From CAWKDC01 sp044445605 (GTDB lineage Bacteria; Pseudomonadota; Gammaproteobacteria; JABCZS01): a stretch of 64,000 bases of DNA. Shown here piece after piece: positions 41,001 through 45,779 of the stretch. The DNA is taken from contig JBIOEA010000006.1 in the NCBI GenBank assembly GCA_044445605.1, forward strand, positions 1 to 64,000. The letters run 5' to 3'. Position numbers and translations under genes: made by a program. The first letter of the stretch is position 1, and each line of letters begins with the position of its first letter. The notes below the pieces were generated by a model. The model did no database searches and was not told the DNA's origin. It saw nothing but the letters and a program-made list of their open reading frames with translations.

Positions 41001-43670
41001 CAAAGCACAGTTTCTATCAGCAACAATCTCACTGCCACGGGCGATGTCATGAGCAGTAGCGCTGTCGGCGAAGTAGTGGGTTTATTCAATGGTGGCACGA
41101 TTTCCAGCACTCTCAGCGGCTCTGGCAATGCGTCAGGCAATCAATACGTCGGTGGCGATATCGGACAATTCGCGGCAGGTAACATCACAGGCTCATTGAA
41201 TTACACCACAGGCACGTTATCGTTAACCAATGGCGCAAACTCAGGCGGACTCGGTGGCAACATCGGTTATGTCAATGGCGGCACAGTTGATTTAAGTAAA
41301 CTGTTTGTAAACAACAACACCGTATACTCCGTCAACAATGCATTCGATGTGGGCGGTGCCATCGGCATAGTGACCGGCAGCCCCACCATCACCAATACAT
41401 TCACTGCCAATGCGACGGGGCTCACCATTAATGGCGCAACCAACGTCGGCGCAGGTATCGGTGAAATTATCAATGCAACACTCTCTGGTTCGTTTGGCAA
41501 TGCAACGAATTTGATCTCCAATGGCGCCGGGGTTGGTGGTGTCGCAGGATTGGTCACAGGTAGCGCCACCGTCATCAATGCAGCACTCACGGATACAGGC
41601 AGTATCACAGGGCATAATGATACTGCAGCGCTCATTGGCCAAGTCAACGGCGCTCATGTATCAGGCAATCTCATCGTCGGTGGCGGGATCACCCCAACCG
41701 TGATCACGGGCACCAGCGGAGGCTCAGGACTCAGCTACGTCATAGGCCTGATGTCTGGTAGCACGGGTAATTTATCGTCAACCAACGTGACCGTTAACAA
41801 TAATGCATCTTTCAATACCACAGGTACCGTGACAGGCGTAGGCGGTATCGTGGGCATCATGACCGGTGGTTCACTATCAGGCTTCAACACAGCTACCTAC
41901 ACAATCAATAGCCCCATTGTGGCAACACACGGTAATGAAGTCGGTAGCGTCATTGGCGATTTATCGGGTTTCACGCTCAACCAAAATTTATCTTCATTAG
42001 CGAATGTGACAGGTTCAAGCGCAGTGGGTAGTGTGATAGGCGCGCTCAGCAACGCCACCGAATCAGGCGCGCTCACGGCACTGCATGATGTCACCGGCGA
42101 TCAAGTGGTCGGCGCCATTGCAGGTTCTTTATCGAATGGCACATTATCAGGTACGCTGACGGTTTCAAGCCCCATTCTCACCCTGAATGCAGTCGGCCAA
42201 GGCCTCGGCGGATTAGTCGGCAGCATGCTTGGCACCAGTGATATTTCCGGCAACGCCACTATCAGCAATGCCACACAATTTAATGCAGCGAGTGGATCCA
42301 GTGTTGTTGGCGGTTTCGTCGGCGTCATGTTAGATCATGCTTCATTGTCAGGCGTCAGCCAGTTTACCTTAACCGGTGGCACGCTAACGATCAATAATAC
42401 GAATGTCTCCGATATCGGTGGCTATATCGGCGAAATTGGCTCAACACTCTCACCAACAACCACCTTCACGCAAAATATCGCTGGCAACATTAATGTGGTC
42501 GCCAATCAAAACAACGATAATAATGTCGCAGGTGTTGTCGGTAACATATCGAATAGCAATGTCACTGCCACGCTCAGTTCCACAGGCAACGTTACGGGAT
42601 ACAATGACACTGCGGGTGTAGCTGCTGCACTTATTAATAGCACCATCACAAGCCCCGATCAAACAGCAGGCCATAATGTCAGCTCGTTCAGCTCTCTTGG
42701 CACTGTCATGGGGAATACGACTGTTGGCGGCGTCGTGGCCACGATGGTCAACAGCGTCATGTCTCAAGCATTTTTTAACGGCACCGTCACGGGTTACAAT
42801 GACGTTGCGGGTATCGTCGCTCATCTCGATGCAAACAGTCTATTGGCCCGCTCGTATAACAACAGCACACATACCGTGATCGGTTTGGCAGGGGCACAAT
42901 ATGTCGGCGGTATCGCCGCTGTCAATGCCGGCACTATTCAAAATGTGATCTTTGGTGGGGCCATCACTGCACCTGCAGGAAGCTATGCCGGTGGCATTGT
43001 CGGCAATAACACCGGCACGGTACTTTCCTCGTTATCGGCAGGTTATTTCAATCCATCATCAGGCGCGACGCTCGGTGCGATTGCAGGTGTCAATAGCGGC
43101 AATTTAGGTCAAAGCAATACGACAAACCTTGCTCCTTTCTTTTCATCTACCAGTTTTGGTCCAGGTATCTCTGCCACAGGCGCAGGCAGTGCTGGCGGCT
43201 CTCAATCCGGTACCTATGTCAATATGGGATCAGCATCTACCTACACACCTTACAATTGGAATTTTGGTACGGTATGGCAAGAACTCGCCCACTACTACGT
43301 CACGAACCAATGGTGTTCCGTCAATTGCGCTATTCCTGGCGCTAAACCACCTGTGCCTCCAACACCAACGCCAACGCCCAGTCTCGTCGGCAACTATGCA
43401 CGCCAATACGTGACCGTAGAACAATTCCTCGATAACGCCGACATGACCAGCTTAGCATTAGATACCTTTATGATGCTCGATACGTTCCAGATCTATAATG
43501 TGCAAATGAAGGATTACAGCATTCCATTTAAGGTTGCCATTTTCTTTGAAGACTCATCGCAACCTGTCTCCATCGCGAAAGAAGCGGAACGTGCATTGAA
43601 AGCCAATGGCTGGTATAACTCGACGATGGCACACGCACAAGATAAATTACCTGGGTTTAAACAACCATAA
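23058..43670 (+). CDS. giant two-partner-secretion adhesin with GLUG-like repeats
   Basis: One unbroken 6870-residue reading frame. Residues 1-45 form an extended signal peptide with a long polar n-region and a hydrophobic core, with likely cleavage in AMA-NPQGG. Residues 46 to about 165 are the haemagglutination/TPS domain that directs export through a TpsB pore, with the hallmark NPAGIVFG (126-133). Next comes a Thr/Ser/Asn/Gly-rich beta-helix region, and from about 28.5 kb hundreds of GLUG-like turns (VGGLFG, VGGIAG, IGGIIG). Near the end are a Cys pair (WCSVNC), a Pro/Thr linker and a roughly 100-residue C-terminal domain that I do not recognise. I prefer the ATG at 23058 over an upstream TTG because a promoter overlaps the latter. 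No TpsB partner is encoded nearby. A surface adhesin for host or biofilm contact is the likely role. Confidence 0.9.
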   Translation: MGLRWCSVWLGNKECISHSKHELHLGPISCGVSLCLLTAASPAMANPQGGQVVGGQASIKYGATTVINQTSNRAIINWNNFSIGPSERTQFNDPNANSVTLNRVTGGNPSQILGSLSSNGQVFLVNPAGIVFGKTAQVDVAGLLATTASITNKHFMSGNYQFTSAPDGSRIVNEGNITVRNAGLAALVAPNVVNSGVINAKLGRVALASGSAFTVDLYGDNLISFDATGTVKGSVNNMGRIAADGGTVMLSAAAAQGIVENVVNTSGYISAISVSNKNGNIMLVGAGNHSRVQVSGTLDVSGSATGQTGGTIEVASNDIQLLSGSVLNASGYAGGGNILIGSDHFHGPLNTTGLSILDTPYFMTEAQSVTAASGSSMVADALKSGNAGNVEVWGTTSDIFSGSISAQAYGEKSNGGQVETSGGTLDVSGSQVTTHSVLGKSGVWLLDPHNVTIGTVDSQAFQSPYNPTADNSTINVATINSALLTNSVIITTGLSGSQSGDITFNNTATPISILNTANTSFSAYAARNIVFNAGAQIINAGSGSINVQADSGLTGTGTITFPASNTSALVQSTGSGTINFYYTSPTQVPISTFQTSNFVNISGTSKFNPNMQIKLAAGGAINDTVAANINTSLITDKTGVVVFYPGAITFNNDSAQPIDWSTTANLVIKADSSLTGTGAISFNAGAPTIVSTGGGNISMYYSPTVFEQFDNTLSSHIALSGGGTFTPTMQVNMHAASTADTITSTDVTAFNAALTASTPTSVIAYDSNNSLSFANTSPISWSTNASFTAETLAGAATTYNLIIGSGGTAPFITASGSSLLNLSSVNDINVNTSNAITDTGTGATTWQSNDNINFTTGSTAYANTGTGKATLIASNAVNLNNIEFQSITQSNNNVDVVANTLNASSGALITLNTNAADIIKTALQSGTTINISNTSGDIDFTAPIAWTNPSPEAGKATLTATATSGNINMTTLGATITATNQLPSSSNISMVNFTAGTILNPASINIGINNAINISTGESATAQIGLKASTAVNFTGVGFGAVNTNPTTIITSKDLNVSAPTFSITFNPFISPIIQTALNKTDPFNSNLGTNVTLTSTSGIISFPAATSFPATIAWGTAANFTLNSFSDISMFSTASVNSSGAGNIIYNAGSGAVGDIDLGTSSTTTAAIISSGSGQVTLNAHNNINLTNADFGNINLTGNTNVTPLVVQNAKNMYVSNSSNTSNITINNADARITNAALLIGANIQITSLNNINFTNTNPIVMPAGTETFTATTNNVGTNPLGGYVNLNASNLIENNGTGAMTLVAYGIGNLTLSAAGAIVNNSTGAINLDASKASGGSVYLSNNDFGTISNPGLGQITATALNLYASNSTSPITISSSDVNTITNSLVAGTNVLTSSTGDTTFAASAGNISWGTSSNFTVNANAGGNITFNPGSSISMLSGSGVLALNAGNNLNLDATNTLSNAGSSAMNLIAANSVNLNNVAFNNISNTGTGAITITTPNLYATDITNPITISTADTSASIINHALGVGTNVTVSSVQGITVSAPISWNTLASFTAIADSAEAGNSSIIAFTGGNTITSNGTGNINLYYDSPTEVATNFTGNVILGGTGTLNAYMKVFEAAATSIDDTQAGLINTAMAAGSSLTSPSLGTNVIIYGAGDLTFTNNVSGSGTPIAWSTPTSLTVNAVNSVIFDSAYVATTHVITVPTGGTLNLNPDNGLTGSTSNTVQNTNGQLVYNSGTVNILYNPVNFTGNNPYYYVPITTPNGLVTGNAPLSYQLVYNNVANHDLSNILTSGDYVLAQNISSNLPTSPIGNSTTPFTGVFSGYDFYDAINNSNASKTITGLSITSANQYVGLFGDVSGATLQNITLVDPQIASTYVPTGAAPGYTGAIAGLLTNTTLSGQFSVLSSASTVQGNLGGAGSTSYIGGLFGDTSSTLTTTSSFAATNNAAITGTSATTISTGTTIATGYLGGIFGAAPGALLTANNTLINAGNIVVNATLTTPNVYVGGIGGSITGTIPSNMSNTGNIAISFTTTNYAGAPIPVDAAAGIAATMGNTANITGTLSNQGAISMTGTNANASKVGTGYVGGLFANVNSPATAYTFGGTWTNTGTVQNTLTNTTEYAGGIIADLTASSALAMPVTMSNTGNITATSGTIGGLMGAVVGSGTGSTNPNTPVITFTDNLSSNANVTTTSTTAGNAGALFGQVTSSGFTGNITIPSTANTTISGFNAGGVFESLTTSLFSPSNASGLTNVASIGSLNGTSSAAGIATFVSGSIINVLNSLNNTGLVYGNVYTGGLFGDVTAFNASTPSTITSPILSNTGTIDINNVGNTFHNVASAGVIAVLDSSSVTASTEIINTSPVPTSPLTLLASGVVGYIAGDIGSVTTSVGASSITTPYIGNAQNITINNSAQYNVTEGGIIAYIDGTNSLTLQNATLENKGYLSETSSNFGLIGGVVGSINNVTTAASLNNLTFTENCSSGAGGNCASQSYAINTTMAGGGMMGVVNNANLSDSTFSFPGLNALSFGGGNTGGLIGSFGGSNARLPTTTLPTTINVTNTSLAYNSGYSTLGGLIGNVTGGTIGNNITLEYLGTINAGYISTIVGGIIGSLSNQDGSLVFNPANLLVDPSTSQTINAGTGGNRGSGAYNYAGGIFGEINGSYNTALAPLNVTSAMNTSANVAIQGGSSLTSRMTLMGGLVGLMTGYASLSGSNTMSNHALLEGTTDIGGIVGELNTSNTNPLTNTALSTTALSNLGSSVIVAGSVIGAMYNMTNGYDSTNITHPLNNITVPSGGSNVGGFAGEVTNSVITANITNPSNDTVLGGSNTSIIGGLFGSVDTNSVIQGNLTNNANVSGSSYVGGLLGRLGGPNLVATSSSAILGATLSGALTYGSGAPATGINTIIGAASGTGFGGIVGGMYGATGSASVLSGAITLNIGTFNASTPTFSFGAFTPTAVGGIIGYLNGNANITSTVTFNSGSAPVATIYVPTGNAIGAWIGEADSGTIAGTSTISSSNVTTIGLNRVGGIIGFIADNTVISPGAVFNNTSTSTVELVPSATVGIYGGGVVGQIGGVGVVGSGNATIGGTLSNAGTVSFYTAPSSGTYYIAGVTGDIANNTTITGTISGTPTTFSNTANLTASANAGSTVYLGGVISLFADAQASGQASITYINITNAGNITGTNIVGGDIALLQGGALNNGQLSGTVSNAGTITSSLTTGTNYIGGNIGEVGGAAFVPNIINAIITNTGSVSMSGTPTAGTDYLAGVMGYFNEGTINTGTTLTNLEPLNATSQYVDLSGVVGLFSNGIFAPGASMYNGTTLANGPAMTNTATTNAPVSGVIGIVQSGTVSGSLYNYGTITGAGTGAVGAAGTAGVIAIMTGGTLNGLASASLINNGNITGGQYVGGLIGYYGGTAAMSGDNILTSNATLVQGTSNVGGIFGRVDVSTPTSFNPTAGTLTNNAEVLSSSGTSIGGIFGTFNATSTSPFTIAANITNNGQIGQSGSTATGTGGISGTMSGLNSTALITFTGTLTNTGTIYGGSNTGGLFGSTTYITISGPVALSGSSTISGGTIGNDVGALIGFMSNGTTLSPSGITLTGQTVTGAANIGGFIGEMQGSSGTLAIFSPTGNINISGATITGTGTDVGSLVGFISDYSQFAPTGTSGAHLTFSTNSTVNVLGAGNVGGLFGNIATATPGSSTFNPVYTDFTNAATVKVSNSGATNLGGIFGNFALTGASIASTDTFTNTGIVGDSTLSTNASSATGGIFGAVPGLTGAGGISFGSTFTNSGSIYGTSNVGGVVGNATFTTFSGNLTGKSNISGSNNVGGLAGALTSSIMSGNLVYGDSTATTYTLTLSSSGTGLGAMAGNISGAIISGNNLNLSNVTVHSNTAFSVANASDVGIVAGILGNGAELTGTFTANADLTNPNTLTIANATNVGAIAGEVLNATFNSTVTNAANLIATGSNKVGGIAGFSSGSTLSGNYTDSGNITGVTDVGGLFGYTDPTIISGSNTLTTASLPSHGIITGTTNVGGLFGYVDAGSTVASNTTMSTGAGTSVTGTNYVGGLIGNLDSTATYSVTSSTVFTNQASVSSSGENTNTGGIIGGITNTSVITIANALTNMGSVSNSNIDSSNLGVAVGGMMGQLTSNAAFTGTLLNQGAITGVGQGTGGSNVGGLFGSITGGTLGTSLGAGSFTNSGAINTTISSTNTNIGGIAGNISGGTLYGNDSNTGNIGNSTASSIVGGLLGVVSGGNVHASLTQTSGTVTGTNDIGGVVGEISTPTSSGFAPSLLTALAGNVTATTADAGGIFGSINNVNISNAMSTASNLTLTSANGAGGLVGLMTGGNAVLSGTNAMSNAATFGESVYVGGIVGVLQGNGTSLTTPHITNTNLSTTTIINPVNVLNNLTAVGSVIGQLNNAFYDNTNIGTSIADINASRSVTVGGFVGEADNSTITAALTGTNNVLGYQNVGGLIGALGNSSLSSGNLVVGDTNVGHSYTLALASGGSGLGGAVGLMLGSNTVPSSIDLSKISINSNVAFSVSGNADVGGAIGILSNNDSLTNTFNTHALTINGATNVGAVIGLINSATLGSGLTFGNATNLTSNSTNVGGIAGHVSGTLANPTSISATLSDTGSISGNAVVGGLFGWLDANSTYSPTHAIAISGITISGTGDKVGGIIGQMLGSSATQQAVFNPSSTVTVSGTSIISGVNDVGGMLGLLGDNSSFTPQATVATASTVGSPVTINGSGNHIAGIIGYVDNTNITLTATSLSNAANVTMSDAGTGVGGVFGTFTLSNVTLGFDMNNSGTITGLTATNGVGGITGTMAGTSGNLIMLTGNLVNSGNIAGNTDTGGLFGDTQYVSFAQNGNVVESTAGTISGNTTVGGLIGKFDVGSNVASTTTLQNMSNVTGLQYVGGVLGEMSAGTIANTGMLEENSGTLSLGSTGSDLGGVIGHVMGNVALSLNNLFIAGNNVTFNITSGAQSIGGGIGLVENSGVNMPAISGTFLSSGANAITINHGTYVGAAIGEVTNNGVTGTNAFNSSFQNNAPLIATSSNGVGGDIGLAVGLANTNANPLSITGTLTNNASISGNSKVGGTIGVLSDASVTGTLNMASGNLSAISDLGGLIGHVVGNSSVALGGLTFSNTVIFNVPNNATGIGGAIGLLEDDTAVTPNTPTLTGTFNANNTVGGNTLTISNATTGVTDVGAVIGIINNASNFISTFTNATNVVAITADDVGGIAGFVSNSDLKSGTLTNNANITGRNKVAGILGDADPTTLANNYVLATGSIVSGNSDVGGLFNLTTAGDTIANTATLLTQTGSSVSGNANVGGLIGLLATGTNYNAVTNTYTNNATVSTTADISSIGGIYGTIGSALVITNSLTNAGIVETTFSGTPTVSAIGGITGDLNGVTFGTSAHPMTLTNTGTVEGVRNVGGLFGQLLTTSTSSDLTHATLVSSGIVEDVGTGTHTNIGGMIGFLNNASLLPASVTSNATVTGSNTGTSSSVNVGDVIGQSTVAISSDLTGAGTVIGYSNVGEVIGLYNGGILSGRLTGTGNVSGNQYVGGTIGDFAGGSITNVLTYNTGTLSFSGPSAATFTGLGGLIGHTTGGTVDLGKLSVGSSTVFSPNSGFNVGGAIGIVENGSTLANNFTTNPLIINNATNVGGIAGEILNATLNAMTFANATNLSSDGTAVGGVAGLIIGSSVNSTLNNSGTITGNIATQLGGVVGLSRNSTLSGTFINSGNVGNDTDSNVGGVVGETDNTILSGTFQLTNGTVTGNTHVGGLLGLTTSNSSATTSTLMTTASGAFVVGSASVGGLIGDMDSLIFAAGSTNTLANRADVTTSAAINTIGGIFGTSGVGTGSGIVIYSPLANAGYVHSTTATAIGGITGAPGVSGNTITFENTLTNMGTVSGTDNVGGLFGALLSTSALTVFNGSAVLVATSNSIVSGTGNNIGGMIGYLNNASILPGATITSAATVNGTGTNVGGVLGQSTVSISNNLTATGDVMSSSAVGEVVGLFNGGTISSTLSGSGNASGNQYVGGDIGQFAAGNITGSLNYTTGTLSLTNGANSGGLGGNIGYVNGGTVDLSKLFVNNNTVYSVNNAFDVGGAIGIVTGSPTITNTFTANATGLTINGATNVGAGIGEIINATLSGSFGNATNLISNGAGVGGVAGLVTGSATVINAALTDTGSITGHNDTAALIGQVNGAHVSGNLIVGGGITPTVITGTSGGSGLSYVIGLMSGSTGNLSSTNVTVNNNASFNTTGTVTGVGGIVGIMTGGSLSGFNTATYTINSPIVATHGNEVGSVIGDLSGFTLNQNLSSLANVTGSSAVGSVIGALSNATESGALTALHDVTGDQVVGAIAGSLSNGTLSGTLTVSSPILTLNAVGQGLGGLVGSMLGTSDISGNATISNATQFNAASGSSVVGGFVGVMLDHASLSGVSQFTLTGGTLTINNTNVSDIGGYIGEIGSTLSPTTTFTQNIAGNINVVANQNNDNNVAGVVGNISNSNVTATLSSTGNVTGYNDTAGVAAALINSTITSPDQTAGHNVSSFSSLGTVMGNTTVGGVVATMVNSVMSQAFFNGTVTGYNDVAGIVAHLDANSLLARSYNNSTHTVIGLAGAQYVGGIAAVNAGTIQNVIFGGAITAPAGSYAGGIVGNNTGTVLSSLSAGYFNPSSGATLGAIAGVNSGNLGQSNTTNLAPFFSSTSFGPGISATGAGSAGGSQSGTYVNMGSASTYTPYNWNFGTVWQELAHYYVTNQWCSVNCAIPGAKPPVPPTPTPTPSLVGNYARQYVTVEQFLDNADMTSLALDTFMMLDTFQIYNVQMKDYSIPFKVAIFFEDSSQPVSIAKEAERALKANGWYNSTMAHAQDKLPGFKQP
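34560..42560 (+). repeat. higher-order internal repeats of the adhesin gene
   Basis: A long module recurs, each copy running from GLG..IG, through a V-F/Y-S-V stretch and DVGGAIGI, to NATNVGA-AGE, NATNL and VGGIAG. Diverged copies begin near 34.57, 36.50, 37.85, 38.39, 39.79, 41.22, 41.73 and 42.20 kb. The copies near 39.79 and 41.22 kb are especially alike (GGTVDL-KL, FDVGGAIGIV-like phrases, GATNVGAGIGEIINAT-like phrases). Coordinates are approximate because I judged them by eye. Confidence 0.65.
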
Positions 43671-43678
43671 ATTTAAAA

Positions 43679-43702
43679 GGGCGAATATTATTCGCCCCTA
43701 CG
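43679..43702. repeat. palindromic element after the adhesin gene
   Basis: GGGCGAATA then TTATTCGCCCCTACG is an intergenic copy of the dispersed element, lying nine bases past the adhesin stop and touching the 3' end of the converging hipA. It can form a hairpin with GGGCGAATA/TATTCGCC arms and could help end transcription from either side, though no long T-run follows. Confidence 0.8.
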
Positions 43703-43707
43703 TGGTA

Positions 43708-44988
43708 TTACAACATCACTTTCGATATCATCTTCGCTTGCTTCTTCAAATATTCTATCTGAGATCCGATACTCTGCTGCAACTCAAGCGTAAATGCATT
43801 ATATTCCAACCTAGGTAAGGCCCGTGCGACTCGCTCGCAAAGTTGCATTAGAATCCTGGCCACAGCCGATCGTGGCAGCTCGCAGCTATCCGCAAAATCC
43901 GCCAATTGAAAGGCCCCTACACTCTTTGCGTCGAACTCATCCCCCAAAGCCATTGCCCATTCTTGGGAAAATTCCGGGTACATGCGGACACTGATTAAAT
44001 CGTACGCAGGGGCAATCTCCATTCCTAATGGTGAAACAAAAAAACTCAGGTTCTTGCCGTGAGCGTCCCAGTTTCCAATGATCACATTGAATAGCACCCA
44101 TGTTAATAATTGTTTTTTTGCAAGCGCAGGGTTGCTGCACGTATCGCAACACCTAAACAATGCAGGCAAATTTGCCCCATCACGTATATGCGCCACATCT
44201 CGTCCGCTGCCTAAATGTCGCTCATATTTGTAATCAGGCAATAAATTCAATGCTTGGCATCCATCGATCACATGACGACGCTGTATATGGTCACCTTCCC
44301 ACTCCCGATCAAAACGCTTCACCAACAATGCGGGATACTCTCCAAAATGCATTAATGATACGTCTGCCACACTCAAACCTACAGCTTTGGCTAGCTTCAT
44401 CATCGAAAATTCATTTAGTACCAAATGTTTCGCATGAGAACGCTCAAACTTTAAAATGTGCGTCGAACAAAGAGCCCCCTCACCAAAACCCATCTCACTG
44501 TTATCTCGCACCACCACATTAATTTTCTGATGCACCCCCGCCAACGATAGCCGAAGCTTCCCATCCCAAATCATCAACTGCCGAGCGCTTTCATGCTTTA
44601 ACCGTTCCGTTACTTCACTCGCTTGAATAGGACGGAAAATCAGATCTGTCGGCAGGATGCCCGGATCCAACACAAGCCGCATCGCGCCCGGTAAATCTTG
44701 ACCCAATACCTGCGTAATTGAAAAAATATTCGAGCGACTGAGATGAAAAGTTTCTAATAAAATAGCTAAGTTCTCACCTTCCGGAAATACGTTCTGGAAA
44801 AATACCCTGATTGAAAATTGATTATTTCTTGCACTGTTATCTAACGGCAAATGCGGCGAGAGTGGATACCCTGTTTGCTGCCATGACTCATGATAAAAAA
44901 ATTCCAGCTCATTCTCATTTGTTAACCCCAATGCACCTATGCACTGTATCCCTAAATAAGCATTCAGCCGATGCTTAAACCCAGACAT
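43708..44988 (-). CDS. hipA: HipA-family toxin kinase
   Basis: HipA toxins are Ser/Thr kinases; E. coli HipA inactivates glutamyl-tRNA synthetase and triggers persistence. The 426-residue protein has the N-terminal subdomain (LSPHLPLD at about 43-50, FPEGENLAILLE, GQDLPGAMRL) and the kinase core. This includes the AGVHQK loop (150-155), the catalytic GNWDAHGKN with D308 and N313, and the metal-binding AYD with D330. All key residues are present, so it should be active. Its start overlaps the end of hipB by 14 bases, the usual antitoxin-first arrangement with translational coupling. Confidence 0.92.
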   Translation of the reverse strand: MSGFKHRLNAYLGIQCIGALGLTNENELEFFYHESWQQTGYPLSPHLPLDNSARNNQFSIRVFFQNVFPEGENLAILLETFHLSRSNIFSITQVLGQDLPGAMRLVLDPGILPTDLIFRPIQASEVTERLKHESARQLMIWDGKLRLSLAGVHQKINVVVRDNSEMGFGEGALCSTHILKFERSHAKHLVLNEFSMMKLAKAVGLSVADVSLMHFGEYPALLVKRFDREWEGDHIQRRHVIDGCQALNLLPDYKYERHLGSGRDVAHIRDGANLPALFRCCDTCSNPALAKKQLLTWVLFNVIIGNWDAHGKNLSFFVSPLGMEIAPAYDLISVRMYPEFSQEWAMALGDEFDAKSVGAFQLADFADSCELPRSAVARILMQLCERVARALPRLEYNAFTLELQQSIGSQIEYLKKQAKMISKVML

Positions 44989-45253
44989 CTTTCTTCTCCT
45001 CGTCGTCCCATGGCAATATCTCTATGCGTATCCCTAGCCCCTTACATACTTGCAGCGCGCTACCCAATTGTACTTTTGGATTGCCATGCTCCAAGTTCAT
45101 CAACGTGTCTTTGGCAACACCACAAAATGCGGCGGCATCGTCGATGGCCAGCCCCAACTGTGTTCTCCTGGCGCGCACATATTCACCTAGCAATTCATGC
45201 GTTAGGGTCTTTTGGGCTTCTGGAGTTTCAAGCGCTTTTACGATTTTAGCCAT
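44975..45253 (-). CDS. hipB: HipB-type antitoxin (XRE helix-turn-helix)
   Basis: The 92-residue protein has one XRE-type helix-turn-helix (about residues 22-78; turn and recognition helix around AAAFCGVAKDTLMNLEHG) and a short acidic tail (PWDDEEKKDVWV). It would bind HipA and repress the operon. The ATG at 45253 lies 12 bases from the first of three operator palindromes. The tail following the DNA-binding domain is of the kind that is disordered and protease-sensitive in E. coli HipB. Confidence 0.9.
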   Translation of the reverse strand: MAKIVKALETPEAQKTLTHELLGEYVRARRTQLGLAIDDAAAFCGVAKDTLMNLEHGNPKVQLGSALQVCKGLGIRIEILPWDDEEKKDVWV

Positions 45254-45265
45254 ATGAAGTGCCCC

Positions 45266-45291
45266 TATAATCCTACAGTAACAGGATTATA
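45266..45291. promoter_or_regulatory. hip operator O1
   Basis: TATAATCCT, eight bases, then AGGATTATA is a perfect 9-base inverted repeat. The E. coli HipB operator is TATCC-N8-GGATA, so the spacing matches. The outer half includes the -10 box of the hip promoter, so binding blocks RNA polymerase. Confidence 0.85.
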
Positions 45292-45314
45292 GACCATAAT
45301 ACACTCGAAAGCAA
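45286..45314 (-). promoter_or_regulatory. hipBA promoter
   Basis: On the minus strand TTGCTT (45314 to 45309), a 17-base spacer and a perfect TATAAT (45291 to 45286) form a strong promoter. The -10 is embedded in operator O1 and the -35 is next to operator O2. Confidence 0.8.
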
Positions 45315-45317
45315 GAT

Positions 45318-45339
45318 AAATCCTGCCAGGGTAGGATTT
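45318..45339. promoter_or_regulatory. hip operator O2
   Basis: AAATCCT, eight bases, then AGGATTT is a perfect 7-base inverted repeat directly upstream of the -35 box. Its centre is exactly 50 bases from that of O1. Confidence 0.85.
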
Positions 45340-45366
45340 TATGAGAAAAGGGCTGATCAATGACTA

Positions 45367-45390
45367 TAAATCCTGTTACAGCAGGATTTA
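45367..45390. promoter_or_regulatory. hip operator O3
   Basis: TAAATCCT, eight bases, then AGGATTTA is a perfect 8-base inverted repeat. Its centre is exactly 50 bases from that of O2, so the three sites are evenly phased at close to five helical turns. Confidence 0.85.
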
Positions 45391-45410
45391 TGAGGACGTT
45401 AGCATTTAAC

Positions 45411-45779
45411 TTAGGGCGTAAACGCTGCTTTAATCCACTCAATGCTGTTATCAGCCAACGACACCGCTACAGCATCAAAACGGACTTCACGTGTTTGGTA
45501 ACATCCCGCATTACATAAATAGATCGTCGCCACCCGAATAACTTTTAATTGCTTATCACGTGTGATGGTTTCGAGGGGATGGATGTCTCTGCAATTCTCT
45601 CGCGCGCGCACTTCGACAAAAACCCAGGCGTCTTTGTCTTCCATGATAAGGTCGACTTCCGCGCCGCAAAGCTCCACATTACGCTCAAGAAACGTCATGC
45701 CTTGTGCTTCTAAATAACACTTGGCGAGCGTTTCTGCCGCATGCCCTCGCTCACGCGTGGATGCATCATTCCTCATCAT
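45411..45779 (-). CDS. yraN: YraN family protein (UPF0102)
   Basis: A 122-residue protein with the YraN endonuclease-like fold. It shows RGHAAETLAKCYLEAQG near the start, then GAEVDLIMEDKDAWVFVEVRAR, holding the acidic residues and E-x-K/R pattern of the PD-(D/E)XK group. The biochemical role is not established. The start overlaps the end of lpoA by 14 bases (ATGATG, so residue 1 or 2 may be the true start), giving a lpoA-yraN operon as in E. coli. Transcription continues toward hipBA. Confidence 0.9.
   Translation of the reverse strand: MMRNDASTRERGHAAETLAKCYLEAQGMTFLERNVELCGAEVDLIMEDKDAWVFVEVRARENCRDIHPLETITRDKQLKVIRVATIYLCNAGCYQTREVRFDAVAVSLADNSIEWIKAAFTP

Noticed and set aside
25157..42828. 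Many long open frames on the minus strand opposite the adhesin, some over 240 codons, rich in Pro, Val and Ala
   Set aside because: They are complements of the repeated Gly/Asn/Thr codons; none has a ribosome-binding site or recognisable domain, and they share the repeat period of the sense gene.
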